From assembly GCF_000801315.1 (NCBI RefSeq), contig NZ_CP010055.1:62001-126000 (forward strand): a stretch of DNA of 64,000 nucleotides. The letters run 5' to 3'. This document shows positions 27,295-36,209 of the stretch, in pieces (positions within the stretch are counted from its first letter, which is position 1; every line of letters starts with the position of its first letter). The notes beneath the pieces are model-generated. The model was not told where the DNA came from. It ran no database searches and worked only from the letters and a program-made list of their open reading frames with translations. The translations under genes were made by a program, and so were the position numbers. The DNA is from Hymenobacter sp. DG25B (GTDB lineage Bacteria; Bacteroidota; Bacteroidia; Cytophagales; Hymenobacteraceae).

Positions 27295-29352
27295 ATGCCT
27301 GCTACTGATTCTTTACAAACCCGCAAGCTTTGCAGCGCCTACGGCGGCGTGGGCTCGCTCATCGAGTCGCGCCTGGGTGCGCTGCGCATCCTGTCGGCCA
27401 ACGAATGGCCTTACCTGCGCGGAAAGAGCCCCCGTGCCTACCGCGAGGAAAACCGCCTGAACGATATTCGCCTGCTGGCCCGCCTGCGCTGCCTGTTCCC
27501 GGAGCTGCGCCGCCTGGCCCGCATGCCCTCTAACCCGCCCCTGGCTTTTGCGGGTGCCCCCAGCCGGCCCCGGGTGGCCGTGGACTTTTTTCCGAAGTGG
27601 ATGTACTGCCCCAGCTGTGCCCGCTTCGACCACCACGCCAATTGGCGCCGACAGTGGTACCTGACGGCCACCCGCAAGACGGCGTTTGAAGTAAGCCGCT
27701 TCGAGGAAGCGCCGCGTTGCGACTACTGCTTCCACAACGACAAGCTGAGCGGGCCAGCCCGCTGGCAAACGCTGGAGCAGGTACGCTTCGTGATGACCTC
27801 GCCGGCCGGCAGCATCGCCGATGTGCCGTGGCCGCACTGGGCGTTGCGGCATCGGCAGGAAAAAGAAACAGCGGCTCCCGAAGCGCCGCACGATGACGCC
27901 ACTACCCCGGAGGAAGCCGGTGAAGCAAGTACCACCACGCTGGCCATGCAGCGGGATTTGCCCAAGGGCACGGAGCTGTACTACCGCACATCGGGCCGCC
28001 TGAACGACCTCAAGGGCATCACCATTGAGGCGCGGCGGCGGCTGGCCGATGGCGGCACCGAGCGCCTGGGCAGTGCCACGCTGTCGGGCTTGTTTGGCCT
28101 GCGGGTGCCGGAAACCGATATGGAGGAGTACGGCGTAGAGCGCCCACGCCGCGGCGTGCCGATGAAACCGGTGCTGCGCGCCAGCAATAGCGTGTACTAT
28201 CCGCACATCGTGCAGAGCCTCTACCTGCCCGGCGAGCAGCCGGAAGTGGTAGGCACCGACGCGCAAGGCCCTTCAACCCCGACCGGCCTTACGCAGGCCA
28301 TGGCCCAAACCCTTCGGGAAAACCACGAGGACGAAATGCCGGTGCACCGCAACCTGAAACGATTATTTGATAAGCATGGTGTTGAGCTAAGCACGGAACA
28401 ATTTGAGGAGCTACTGGCAGCCGGTTTTGTCATTCCGGCGCCGGCTCCGGCCATGCCGCCCGTGCCCGAACCCAGTCTGCCCGGCGAGGAAGATTATCGA
28501 CGGGCTGAATACCAATACATCACTACACAGGCAACGCCAGCGGATGCCAAGGAGCTGCTGTTGCGCCCGCTCGATTTAACAGATGCGGTGCCTGGCCTCG
28601 GGCCGGCCTGGCAGCTTGACCGGCTGAAAATGACGGCGGTGCAAACATCTTACACGCGGCAGCAGCCGCTGGACCGGGATGCTGTGCTGGCGCAGGACGA
28701 GAAAGGCAACCCGCTCAGCATCCGCCGGCGCTTTACCTTTAAGTACGGCCTCAAAACCCATACCCTGCTCGGCGTAGAAAGCTACGGGGAGGGGCTGTTC
28801 TTTACCCTTAATGCCGAACGGCTGCGGCAATGGGAAAACAAGCCTTCCGTTTTGAAAAGGCTCGACCAGTTACTGGCCAACCAGGGGGCGATGTCGGCGG
28901 GCTCGCCGGGGGCGGCACGCAAGGCGACGGCCCGTTTCGTGCTGCTGCACACCCTCAGCCACCTGCTGGTACGCGAGCTGGAATTCCAGTGCGGCTACCC
29001 GGCTACCTCGTTGCAGGAGCGCCTGTACGTGGGGCCGCAGATGCAGGGCTTGCTGATTTACACCATTGCCGGATCGGAGGGCTCGTATGGTGGCCTTGTG
29101 TCGCTGGGCCGGACGGGCCGGCTGCCGGGCCTGTTCCAATCGGCCTTGCAGCGGGCTACCGACTGCGCGGCGGACCCCATCTGCTGGCATACCGATGCGC
29201 AGGGACAGGGAGTGGGCGGGCTGAACCTGGCAGCCTGCGCGGCCTGCGCGCTGCTACCTGAAACCTCTTGCGAGGAGTTCAACTCGCTGCTCGACCGCCG
29301 ACTGGTAGTGGACCCGGAGTTTGGCTTTTTCGCAAATAACCAATCCAGCTAG
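27295..29352 (+). CDS. drmB: DISARM DUF1998 protein DrmB
   Basis: 685 aa. An N-terminal zinc-finger pair is visible (CPSCARFDHH at about 103 and CDYCFHND at about 142). The C-terminal DUF1998 domain (about 540-670) has the hallmark LLHTLSHLLVRELE, a YTIAGSEGSYGGLVSL segment and the cysteine-rich end (AACAACALLPETSCEEFN, then LLDRRL). DrmB is the partner of DrmA. No drmC phospholipase-D gene and no DISARM methylase follow; the gene is succeeded by a small unknown gene and a WYL regulator. The methylase role might be supplied by hsdM upstream. Confidence 0.88.
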   Translation: MPATDSLQTRKLCSAYGGVGSLIESRLGALRILSANEWPYLRGKSPRAYREENRLNDIRLLARLRCLFPELRRLARMPSNPPLAFAGAPSRPRVAVDFFPKWMYCPSCARFDHHANWRRQWYLTATRKTAFEVSRFEEAPRCDYCFHNDKLSGPARWQTLEQVRFVMTSPAGSIADVPWPHWALRHRQEKETAAPEAPHDDATTPEEAGEASTTTLAMQRDLPKGTELYYRTSGRLNDLKGITIEARRRLADGGTERLGSATLSGLFGLRVPETDMEEYGVERPRRGVPMKPVLRASNSVYYPHIVQSLYLPGEQPEVVGTDAQGPSTPTGLTQAMAQTLRENHEDEMPVHRNLKRLFDKHGVELSTEQFEELLAAGFVIPAPAPAMPPVPEPSLPGEEDYRRAEYQYITTQATPADAKELLLRPLDLTDAVPGLGPAWQLDRLKMTAVQTSYTRQQPLDRDAVLAQDEKGNPLSIRRRFTFKYGLKTHTLLGVESYGEGLFFTLNAERLRQWENKPSVLKRLDQLLANQGAMSAGSPGAARKATARFVLLHTLSHLLVRELEFQCGYPATSLQERLYVGPQMQGLLIYTIAGSEGSYGGLVSLGRTGRLPGLFQSALQRATDCAADPICWHTDAQGQGVGGLNLAACAACALLPETSCEEFNSLLDRRLVVDPEFGFFANNQSS

Positions 29353-29406
29353 TCTGGTACCCAAACTACCATTTTTCTCTTAAGCCGTTCTTTCAACCAG
29401 TACATC

Positions 29407-29949
29407 ATGCCCGTCCCCTCTGATACTATTCAGCTGCTGCCAATTTATGTAAACCCACTTGGTGAGCCTTGCGACGTGCATACCCACGAGCGACTGCGGC
29501 TGGCACCGGGGGCAATGATGCACCTGCTGGTGCACCACCCCGACCAGCTTTTACCGCCCCCTGGAGTCTTCACACCTAAGCAGTTTGAGGTAGTGGCCGC
29601 TGACGGCGTTCTCACTTTTACCTTAAATCAAACGCCTTGGGGCAAAGCGGACGTAACGCTTCACTTCCCGGATGGCTTGTGGATGCACCAGCAGTACGCG
29701 GAGGAACTGCCCTACTGCCAGGAAGCTGTTAACTGCTTGATTACGGATGTACGGGCGCAGAATCAGCCGTATCAGTCCGTACCGGGCTTTTCACCGATAC
29801 AGGCTATTTCCGTCAATAATGCCTACACAGAGGCTTCCAAGCGCTATGAGCCCAAGCGCAAGTCCAATACGGCGGATATCTACCATTGCATGCGCACCAA
29901 AGATGGCTGGCGCTTGCGCGAGGCCTGGGAACAGCTTGGCAAGCAGTAA
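29407..29949 (+). CDS. Hypothetical protein downstream of drmB
   Basis: 180 aa with ATG 54 bp after drmB. Mixed alpha/beta composition, several His and Trp residues (HTHERL, MHLLVHHPDQL, DGLWMHQQ) but no recognisable motif, signal peptide or membrane span. The C-terminal end (IYHCMRTKDGWRLREAWEQLGKQ-like) is helical. It may be the last gene of the drm operon or an independent gene. Function unknown. Confidence 0.6.
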   Translation: MPVPSDTIQLLPIYVNPLGEPCDVHTHERLRLAPGAMMHLLVHHPDQLLPPPGVFTPKQFEVVAADGVLTFTLNQTPWGKADVTLHFPDGLWMHQQYAEELPYCQEAVNCLITDVRAQNQPYQSVPGFSPIQAISVNNAYTEASKRYEPKRKSNTADIYHCMRTKDGWRLREAWEQLGKQ

Positions 29950-29954
29950 CGGGC

Positions 29955-30325
29955 AGCGGCTGGCTGGCCCAACTGGGATAGGGCGAGTCGGGGTGGGGTT
30001 TCAGGAGCTCGAACAGCGACTTGCGCAGCTGGTTCGGCTTGACGTCGGGGTGCTCTTTGGCATCGGGTTCGGCTATCTGGAGGGCGATGGCGCCGGACTT
30101 GAAATGCAACCGGAACACCTGCGGGTCGGGCTTATCGCCGGCGCTTTTCCGGGCCGATGCCGGGTCCGGGCTGGCGTATTCGCAGCCGCGGCGGCTGGGC
30201 CAGTTGGCCGGGCGGGCCCACTCCCACAGGTTGTTGACGACGTAGGGCACGTTCTGCGGTGGGCGGCGGTCCAGCGGGTCGTGCTTTTTAGGGGTGGAGG
30301 GCGCGGCGCGGTACAGGGGTGGCAT
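29955..30325 (-). pseudogene. Minus-strand gene fragment beside the WYL regulator
   Basis: On the minus strand an ATG at 30325 opens a frame with protein-like sequence (MPPLYRAAPSTPKKHDPLDR, NVPYVVNNLWEWARP, PSRRGCEYASP, QVFRLHFKSGAIALQI) with good codon use for about 124 codons. Beyond about 29950 the frame runs antisense through the end of the plus-strand 180-aa gene and loses protein character. The gene therefore looks cut off at its 3' end by a rearrangement. It diverges from the WYL regulator. The family is not recognised. Confidence 0.45.
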
Positions 30326-30375
30326 GTGAGGAAAGGGAATTGACAAATCGAACAGCAAAACACACCGGGTTTACG

Positions 30376-31350
30376 ATGAAGCACAAGAATACGCGCATTT
30401 CACAAGACCATGAGGATGCCGGTGGCGCCGAAATTCCGCAGCAGAAGCTGCTGGGGCTGCTCAAGCTTATCCGGCTGCTGAAAGAGCCAGGCGGGCACAC
30501 CATGCCGGAGCTGCTGGAGCTGCTGGGCAAAAAGCTCCGCACCATGCAGCGCTACCTGAGCCTGCTGGAAAATGTGGGGTATCCTGTCGATAAAACGGCA
30601 GGCACGCCCACCCGCTATTTCCTGTTCGAGCCGGCCCCCGAAGGCCGGGGCATCCGTCACGAGCCCCTGACCACGGCAGAAGCCGACCTGCTGGCCCTGC
30701 GCCTGGCCGACCTGGGCACGCCCACGCCCGTGCTCACCAGCCTGCGCCAGAAGCTGCAGCTGCCCACCCTGCTACTGCCCCAACCCCACGAACTGCACAG
30801 CCTGCGCCTGAGCCGCATTCTGGACACCCTAACGCTGGCCATTGCCCTGCGCCGCCGAGTGCGGCTGCTGGCCTACGAGTCGACGAACACCGGCACCGTG
30901 CGCAACCGCGACGTAGAGCCGCTGGCCCTGGCCAACAACTACACGCAGCTGGCCACCAACGACTTGGAAAGCGGGGAGTTTCGTATCTACAACCTCAGCC
31001 GCATGGGCGGGGCCGAACTGCTAGACGCGCCCTGCACAATGCCCGACTCCAGCCGCCGCCCCGATATATTCGGCATGGCCGACACCGACGAGTGGAAGGC
31101 CGTGGAGCTGCTGCTCACGGAGCGTGCGTACAAACTGCTGCTGCGCGAGTCGGCAGAGACGGCTGCGGACTGCCGCCCCGCGCCCCCCGCCCCAGGGGAA
31201 GCCGGCCGGACTTACCACTACCGGGGCCGGGTGCATGGCTACGACGGTGTGGGGCGCTTCGTGCTGGGCCTGCCCACGGAAGTGCAGGTACTGGCCCCGG
31301 ACGAGCTGCGTGAATTTGTGCGCGACAAAGTCGCCCGCTCCATATGGTGA
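30376..31350 (+). CDS. WYL-domain transcription regulator
   Basis: 324 aa from ATG 30376. The N-terminal winged helix (about 20-75) contains KLLGLLKLIRLLKEP and a recognition helix in LRTMQRYLSLLENVGYPV, typical of HTH-WYL proteins. The WYL domain (about 150-215) keeps RRVRLLAYES and VEPLALANNYTQL; the C-terminal WCX part follows (about 235-320). WYL proteins sense ligands, often nucleic acid, and commonly repress phage-defence operons. Two copies of a 17-bp palindrome lie just after this gene, in the promoter regions of the next two genes, and are its obvious candidate operators. Confidence 0.88.
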   Translation: MKHKNTRISQDHEDAGGAEIPQQKLLGLLKLIRLLKEPGGHTMPELLELLGKKLRTMQRYLSLLENVGYPVDKTAGTPTRYFLFEPAPEGRGIRHEPLTTAEADLLALRLADLGTPTPVLTSLRQKLQLPTLLLPQPHELHSLRLSRILDTLTLAIALRRRVRLLAYESTNTGTVRNRDVEPLALANNYTQLATNDLESGEFRIYNLSRMGGAELLDAPCTMPDSSRRPDIFGMADTDEWKAVELLLTERAYKLLLRESAETAADCRPAPPAPGEAGRTYHYRGRVHGYDGVGRFVLGLPTEVQVLAPDELREFVRDKVARSIW

Positions 31351-31359
31351 AGGTTCCAG

Positions 31360-31376
31360 GCGACAGTTATTGTCGT
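31360..31376. promoter_or_regulatory. 17-bp palindrome, candidate operator copy 1
   Basis: GCGACAGTTATTGTCGT: arms CGACA/TGTCG around a 5-base spacer, 10 bp after the WYL stop codon and just upstream of a TAnnTTTG box, so overlapping the expected -33 region. A near-identical copy lies at 31787-31803. Confidence 0.5.
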
Positions 31377-31387
31377 GAACCAAGGGA

Positions 31388-31395
31388 TAAGTTTG
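31388..31395 (+). promoter_or_regulatory. -7 box TAAGTTTG
   Basis: Exact TAnnTTTG match 26 bp before the ATG at 31422; a TTG lies 15 bases upstream within the palindrome, slightly closer than the usual -33 spacing. Confidence 0.4.
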
Positions 31396-31421
31396 TGCCT
31401 CACTTTTAAGTTGTTTTATTC

Positions 31422-31766
31422 ATGCAAACGCAAAATCTACCCGCCACTACTGCTTCCCTCAACCTGTACATCACTTGGTGCGTGGGGCAGGACTTTGCTG
31501 GCGAAGCACTTATCTACGCTTCCTCATCGGAAGAGGCATTTGCCCTGCTTGACCGCCAAGTTGCGTTTGCGCAACCCAAGCATAAGCTGTTTCCCGGGCC
31601 CTTGCGGTACCGGCTGTTGCATTACCGGCCCGACTGCGTGAGCAGCCGCAATACCAACGGCGACAGCTACGGTGAGCATATCTACCTCATCGGGCAAGCA
31701 ACCGACGAAGGGCGGCCTCGCATTATAATGCTGGATGACGGCGAAGATGTGCGCTTTAATGACTGA
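31422..31766 (+). CDS. Small hypothetical protein under possible WYL control
   Basis: 114 aa, cytoplasmic. Contains TWCVGQDFAGEALIYASSSEEAFALL, then a hydrophilic middle (RNTNGDSYGEH) and the end GRPRIIMLDDGEDVRFND. No motif is recognised. It sits directly behind the first copy of the palindrome and a good -7 box. Confidence 0.6.
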   Translation: MQTQNLPATTASLNLYITWCVGQDFAGEALIYASSSEEAFALLDRQVAFAQPKHKLFPGPLRYRLLHYRPDCVSSRNTNGDSYGEHIYLIGQATDEGRPRIIMLDDGEDVRFND

Positions 31767-31786
31767 AAACCGGCAGCTGGCCGGAC

Positions 31787-31803
31787 GCGACACTTATTGT
31801 CGC
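31787..31803. promoter_or_regulatory. 17-bp palindrome, candidate operator copy 2
   Basis: GCGACACTTATTGTCGC: six-base perfect arms GCGACA/TGTCGC with the spacer CTTAT. It differs from the copy at 31360-31376 at two of 17 positions and lies 21 bp after the stop of the previous gene, 184 bp ahead of the next ATG. Confidence 0.5.
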
Positions 31804-31987
31804 ATGGGGCCGTGCACTTTCGTTGAGCTTTTCCGATTGGGGAAAGAGGTTGGGGCCGCCGGCGAGTGGCCCGGCTCGCTCTTTGACCGTTGGGCCGGTG
31901 CTTGAGGCTAATAAGTACCGTCGATTTATCGGGCCCGGATTTCGCTGGCCGGCGCCGCGCAGGCCTTTCATTTATCTCATTCGCATC

Positions 31988-32770
31988 ATGCACGAAAGTC
32001 ACCTCTCGGACGACGATTACCCCTACTGGACGGAGCACATGATGGCTCCTACCTTGGACCAGCTGGCCAACCGGACGGGGCTGCTGGACGAGCTGGCCCA
32101 AGCGCTGCCCCTGTCGGAAGCAGCGGAAATACTGGGCCCCACCTACCAGTCCTTTCTGTGGCGGATGTGCGTGCAGTATGCGCATCCGCGCATGTATTGC
32201 GACTACACCAAAAGCCCCACCCGGGCGCTGCCCTACGCGGAGGCCATGATAGCCACTAACCCAACCGGTGACGAAGGTCGGGAAATTCGGGCCTACTGCC
32301 GGGCCCGGCTTGAACCAATTGACTACGCGGCCCTGCTGGCCGATTACGACTGGCTGGCTCGCCGCCCCTTACGCGGACAAGATCACTGGACCTACGAAGT
32401 GCGGAACTTCGATAATACGCCCGAAGACAACGAATACCTGGTAGACCGCTACACGCAGGAAGACTTGTACCGCCGCACCCACTATTGCCTGGCCAGCGCC
32501 TGGACCTGCTACCACCTCGGCGACCTGAGCGGGGCGGTAGAGGCCTTTGCCCGGGCCTTTGCCGAGCCCGCACGGGAGGAATTCGGATTTGACCCCGATT
32601 GGCCCGTGGATTTGCTGCCGCCGGTGCCCGACGATGACTACCTGCTGTGGCAGGTACGCCAACAGATACAGGGGCGGGAGTATGATTCCATTCCGGTGGC
32701 GGTGAAAAACTGGCTGGGCTTAGCCCTGCGCACGATGTCGCTGGTGCACTATGCCCGATTTATTACCTGA
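31988..32770 (+). CDS. Hypothetical protein, helical, acidic
   Basis: 260 aa from ATG 31988 (the frame is open from 31823 but that leader includes the palindrome region and is not protein-like). Helix-rich, many Asp/Glu/Tyr/Trp residues; phrases such as LASAWTCYHLGDLSGAVEAFARAF resemble one TPR-type helix pair. No signal peptide, no known motif. It may act as a small adaptor or immunity-type protein, but this is a guess. Confidence 0.6.
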   Translation: MHESHLSDDDYPYWTEHMMAPTLDQLANRTGLLDELAQALPLSEAAEILGPTYQSFLWRMCVQYAHPRMYCDYTKSPTRALPYAEAMIATNPTGDEGREIRAYCRARLEPIDYAALLADYDWLARRPLRGQDHWTYEVRNFDNTPEDNEYLVDRYTQEDLYRRTHYCLASAWTCYHLGDLSGAVEAFARAFAEPAREEFGFDPDWPVDLLPPVPDDDYLLWQVRQQIQGREYDSIPVAVKNWLGLALRTMSLVHYARFIT

Positions 32771-32879
32771 TGCCAGCGCTTTTGGCTCGCATCTTCCCTT
32801 CTTCATCTTGTCGCCTGAACGGGCAGACCACATGCATCGACGCCTTCCCAAAGTACCGCTCGCCAAGTGGTACAGCTTT

Positions 32880-32907
32880 CCCGCAGATTCGCTGACGCGG
32901 GCTTTTT
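32880..32907 (+). terminator. Possible terminator
   Basis: CCCGCAG/CTGaCGCGGG stem with a one-base bulge and a five-base loop, followed by CTTTTT. It lies 110 bp after the stop at 32770 and ahead of the HNH gene. Confidence 0.35.
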
Positions 32908-32974
32908 AAACAGCCTTTGTACCATCTGGGGCACGCCTGGCGGCATCAATTTTATATCATTTTCACGCCACTTC

Positions 32975-33913
32975 ATGGCCAATCAACCAACTCCCGGCGC
33001 TGTAGCCAACACCCTGGTACGCTACTTATTGACTAAAGCCGGCCTGATAGCCGGCGGCCTTGATGACAGGCAGTGGCAGCAGACGATGGCTACCTTTAAC
33101 GACTGTTGCGCCTACACGGGTGAATCGCTGAAAAGCATTGCTCCTGAAAAAGAACACGCCGTGCCGATGAACCGCACCTTGGGCGGCCTGCACGTATTCG
33201 GCAACGTAGTGCCGGCTACCCCCGAGGCCAACCGGCAAAAGGGTGGCTTGCCCTACGACGTGTTTTTACGTTCGAAGGGCGCTAAGTTTTCCAGCCTTGC
33301 CCACCTTACGGATGAGCAACGGGAAAAGGCCATTGAGCGCATTGCTGATTTCATCCAAAATTCCCGAACCGACGGCCTGCTAGCGGCGCATCCTGAGCTA
33401 CTGGCATTCTATAATGCGCAATATCAGAAGGCGAAGAACCTGTGCGCTACCGCGGCCCAGGAACTGGAGGAACTGCTACAAAAGCTGAACATAGCCGACG
33501 CGCCGAGCCCCGACGAAACCGATAGCGTTACGCTGGATTTGCCCAGCAACGAACAGTTTGAGCGGGAAGAGCAAGAGTGGGATGACTTGCCCGAAAAATA
33601 TCGGCAGGTTCAGGAGCGAGGCCGTGAACTGAATGTCGGGACTTACGCTCGGACTGTATTTGAGGAGCTGTTTGCCGATGGCCGCATCGGGGCGTTCCTG
33701 CCCAACCTCACGTACCGCGAAGACAGCTTCCATGCCTTCAAGCTTTCATTTCCGGCGCTCGTCACCCAACGCGGGAGTGATGCCACCCGATACTACGCCA
33801 CCCCTTACCGACACAACGGCACCGAATATTACCTGTGCAGCCAGTGGTATGAGCGCAACCGCGAAGGGCTTGACAGCTGGCTGACGGAAACGGTATTCGG
33901 GCAATCTGTTTAA
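32975..33913 (+). CDS. HNH endonuclease
   Basis: 312 aa from ATG 32975. The HNH region is at residues about 43-90: CCAYTGESL, then EHAVPMNRTLGGLHVFGN and PATPEANRQKGG. This gives a Cys, the catalytic EH pair, and an Asn in the expected beta-beta-alpha-metal layout, but only the first zinc CxxC-like pair (CC) is present. The C-terminal 200 residues form an accessory domain with a helical acidic stretch (EEQEWDDLPEKYRQ) and an end of mixed composition (YLCSQWYERNREGL). HNH nucleases of this kind are frequent in restriction-like defence genes. The next gene starts 17 bp later. Confidence 0.75.
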   Translation: MANQPTPGAVANTLVRYLLTKAGLIAGGLDDRQWQQTMATFNDCCAYTGESLKSIAPEKEHAVPMNRTLGGLHVFGNVVPATPEANRQKGGLPYDVFLRSKGAKFSSLAHLTDEQREKAIERIADFIQNSRTDGLLAAHPELLAFYNAQYQKAKNLCATAAQELEELLQKLNIADAPSPDETDSVTLDLPSNEQFEREEQEWDDLPEKYRQVQERGRELNVGTYARTVFEELFADGRIGAFLPNLTYREDSFHAFKLSFPALVTQRGSDATRYYATPYRHNGTEYYLCSQWYERNREGLDSWLTETVFGQSV

Positions 33914-33930
33914 TGGTCTGACCCTCACCA

Positions 33931-34884
33931 ATGCCCACTCCTTTCAACCCCGACGGCCGCTACGACGGCTCCTACGAGGGCATGTTCGAAACCCTGGTCA
34001 TTCAGGGCGATACCGTGACGGTACACCTGAGCAGCCATGAGTTTCTGACGGCCGACGACCTGGCAGGACAGGCGGCTGACACGGCAGCGCACTACTACCT
34101 AGCCACCATGGAAGTAGAGAATGCCCTTTCCAACAACGATTTGCCGGCCCTGGTAGATACTTCGCGTCCCGGAACGGTACTCGACGGCCAGACGGTGCAG
34201 GTGTACCTGCTGGCCAGTGACCATACTCCGGTCGTTGCGCCGGTGACAGCACCCGCCACCCTCGCGCCAGATGCCATCCGGCTGCCCGACACTGAAACCG
34301 AGCGCCTGGTCACCGCGGCCGGGCTGGGCGAGCTGTTCCCCGGCCGGCTACCGTCGGAAGCGGCGTATGAGCTGGTTAAGGCCACTGCGCAAATTTTAAG
34401 TGCGGTGGGCTGCAAATCGGGCGCGGAGCTGATGGCGCGGGGCATTGACCTGCGGGAACAACTTGGGCTGGACCTGGTAGATGATGAGATGCGGGATGCT
34501 CTCCTGTACATCATTTTCGGACGTGGACCGGCCAATGAGGCCGACCGGCAGCAGCTGGTGGACCGGCTGGTGGCCGAGTCGGGCGGGCCTTTGGGTGTGG
34601 ATGCGGACGTGGTGCCGGGCGGCACCGGTCCGTTTGGCCGGGTGCCCGGCAACCCCGTGCCGGTGGCCGGTATCGTATCGGCGCGGCTGTATCACGAGCG
34701 CCTGCGCACGGCAGACAGCTTACCGGTGGAATGGCGGCGCACGGGCTCACGGTCCGGCCCCGATGGGCCGGTGGATTGCTATGAGTTGTCGGACTGCTTC
34801 GGGGAGTCATTGGGCGAGGTGTTCATCTCGCCTTACCACCAGCGCATTTCGGGGCGGGCACCGGAAGGACTTTTTCTGGAGTAG
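33931..34884 (+). CDS. Hypothetical protein next to HNH nuclease
   Basis: 317 aa, acidic, cytoplasmic. The first 90 residues are beta-rich (VIQGDTVTVHLSSHEFLT), the middle is helical (SEAAYELVKATAQILSAVGCKSGAEL) and the end includes a short Gly/Pro segment (PGGTGPFGRVPGNPVPV). The family is not recognised. It is 17 bp after the HNH gene, hence likely its operon partner. Confidence 0.6.
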   Translation: MPTPFNPDGRYDGSYEGMFETLVIQGDTVTVHLSSHEFLTADDLAGQAADTAAHYYLATMEVENALSNNDLPALVDTSRPGTVLDGQTVQVYLLASDHTPVVAPVTAPATLAPDAIRLPDTETERLVTAAGLGELFPGRLPSEAAYELVKATAQILSAVGCKSGAELMARGIDLREQLGLDLVDDEMRDALLYIIFGRGPANEADRQQLVDRLVAESGGPLGVDADVVPGGTGPFGRVPGNPVPVAGIVSARLYHERLRTADSLPVEWRRTGSRSGPDGPVDCYELSDCFGESLGEVFISPYHQRISGRAPEGLFLE

Positions 34885-35008
34885 CAGTAGGTGTGGCCCA
34901 CCCCACTCAGTAACACACCTCATATTGTGCTACCTGCCTAGCAGAACATGTGGTATCGATTTTAGTAAATTTAATGATATACACCTGTCCATCAATACAT
35001 TAATAGAT

Positions 35009-35024
35009 TGGCACGAAATAGGCA
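35009..35024 (+). promoter_or_regulatory. Candidate sigma-54 promoter (-24/-12), second copy
   Basis: TGGCACGAAATAGGCA carries a perfect -24 half (TGGCACG), exact GG-N10-GC spacing and GC at -12 (AGGCA in place of TTGCA). It lies in a 203-bp gap with the predicted start site about 50 bp before the ATG at 35088. This is the best sigma-54-type match I found in the window and would place the following operon under a sigma-54 activator such as that at 8.3-9.8 kb. Confidence 0.55.
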
Positions 35025-35087
35025 AAACACTTCACATCGACGTCCTGATGCCTACTTTTTTCAGCGTTTTACTCCCTGACCTCCCTG

Positions 35088-36127
35088 ATGCTTGCTCCCT
35101 TTAAAGTCAATCAATTATTTGGGCTACATAAAGACGACGAGACCGTACTCGCCCCCGAATACGAGGCTGTATGGCCGTTGCCGAATGGTTTTTGGGGATT
35201 CCGGCGGGGTGATTTATTTGGTGTGCTAGCGGCGGATGGCCGCGAAGCCAGTACCTGCCAGCTACCGGCGGTGTACGCCGGCTTCGCGGAGCTGACGGTA
35301 GACGAGGAGCTGGAGGCCTTTCTGGAGCCGGAAGCTACGTTTGTGCCCTTTATGCGGCAGCGGTTTCCAGCCCTGCAGATGCATTACGACCTTTTGTGCC
35401 AGCCAGCCAGCTGGCTCGCCGAGGCCATCACCCCGCACCTCACCGACGAGGAGGGCGAAGTGTGGCTATATGCGGCCGACCGCATCTTAGTGCTGAAACC
35501 AGCCGGTTCCTGGGAAATGATGAAACGCCCCCCAAAGGCCCGGGAAGAGAACCTATACTATGCGCCCCAACACCCGGCGGGTACTTTCCGGCAAGTGGTG
35601 CCCGCTGAGTTTGTGGCTGCCGACGTAGAGGACCTGCTACGCTGGCGGCTGCGCCTTACCGAGCTCACGGAGGACTCTGAGAAGGTAGATGGGGCCAGTG
35701 CTTTTACCTGGACCCTGGCCGATGGACAGGCGCGCACCAGCCACCTGAATGCGCTGGAGGAAGTTTTGACCAGCAGCGGCATTCGCTCGCTAAAGCCGGT
35801 GGAGGGGTGGATATTCCCTTCTACAAACCCTTCGACATTGCCCAGCTGGCCCCGGCTGTGCGCCAGGCCTGCGAGCAGCAACTGAACACGGTTTACGAGG
35901 TGGATGCCGACAGCCGCGTTTACGTGGACCAACTCATTTACCTCGCCTGGCTCTGGGCCAATGATTTCGTGTTTTACGACGAGCGAGACGGCATGCATTG
36001 GGTAGATGGCCGCTACGAGTTCGACAACGGCTGGTTTGATAACAATATCATTGACAACATCTACTCGGAATACGAGCTGGACAAGCTGGTGCCGCTGTTA
36101 CGGGAGCCGGCGGCCAGCACCGAATAG
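35088..36127 (+). pseudogene. WG-repeat-like protein, family A copy 2, frameshifted
   Basis: Paralogue of the protein at 3.7-4.7 kb. The N-terminal part reads 'YEAVWPLPNGFWGFRRGDLF' and the C-terminal part, in another frame, contains YLAWLWANDFVFYDERD and the closing SEYELDKLVPLL. The frame breaks at the G4 run 35804-35807. One more G would join the two parts as ...PVEGVDIPFYKPFDIAQLA and give a 346-aa protein close to its paralogue. All remaining sequence is intact, so this may be a sequence error or slippage site. First gene after the second sigma-54 candidate. Confidence 0.75.
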
Positions 36128-36209
36128 GTATTGTTGGGGTAAAAAGGGCTGTTCCTAGGCCATATTTTGCCCATTTTCGTTTTCGCCTCCTCTTGATTTT
36201 GCATGTTAT

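Noticed and set aside
31384..31402. GG-N10-GC pair before the gene at 31422
   Set aside because: Spacing fits sigma-54 but the flanking bases (GGGATAA, GTGCC) do not; the TAnnTTTG box at 31388-31395 explains the region better.
36160..36176. Possible sigma-54 element TAGGCCATATTTTGCC
   Set aside because: GG to GC distance is nine bases, not ten.
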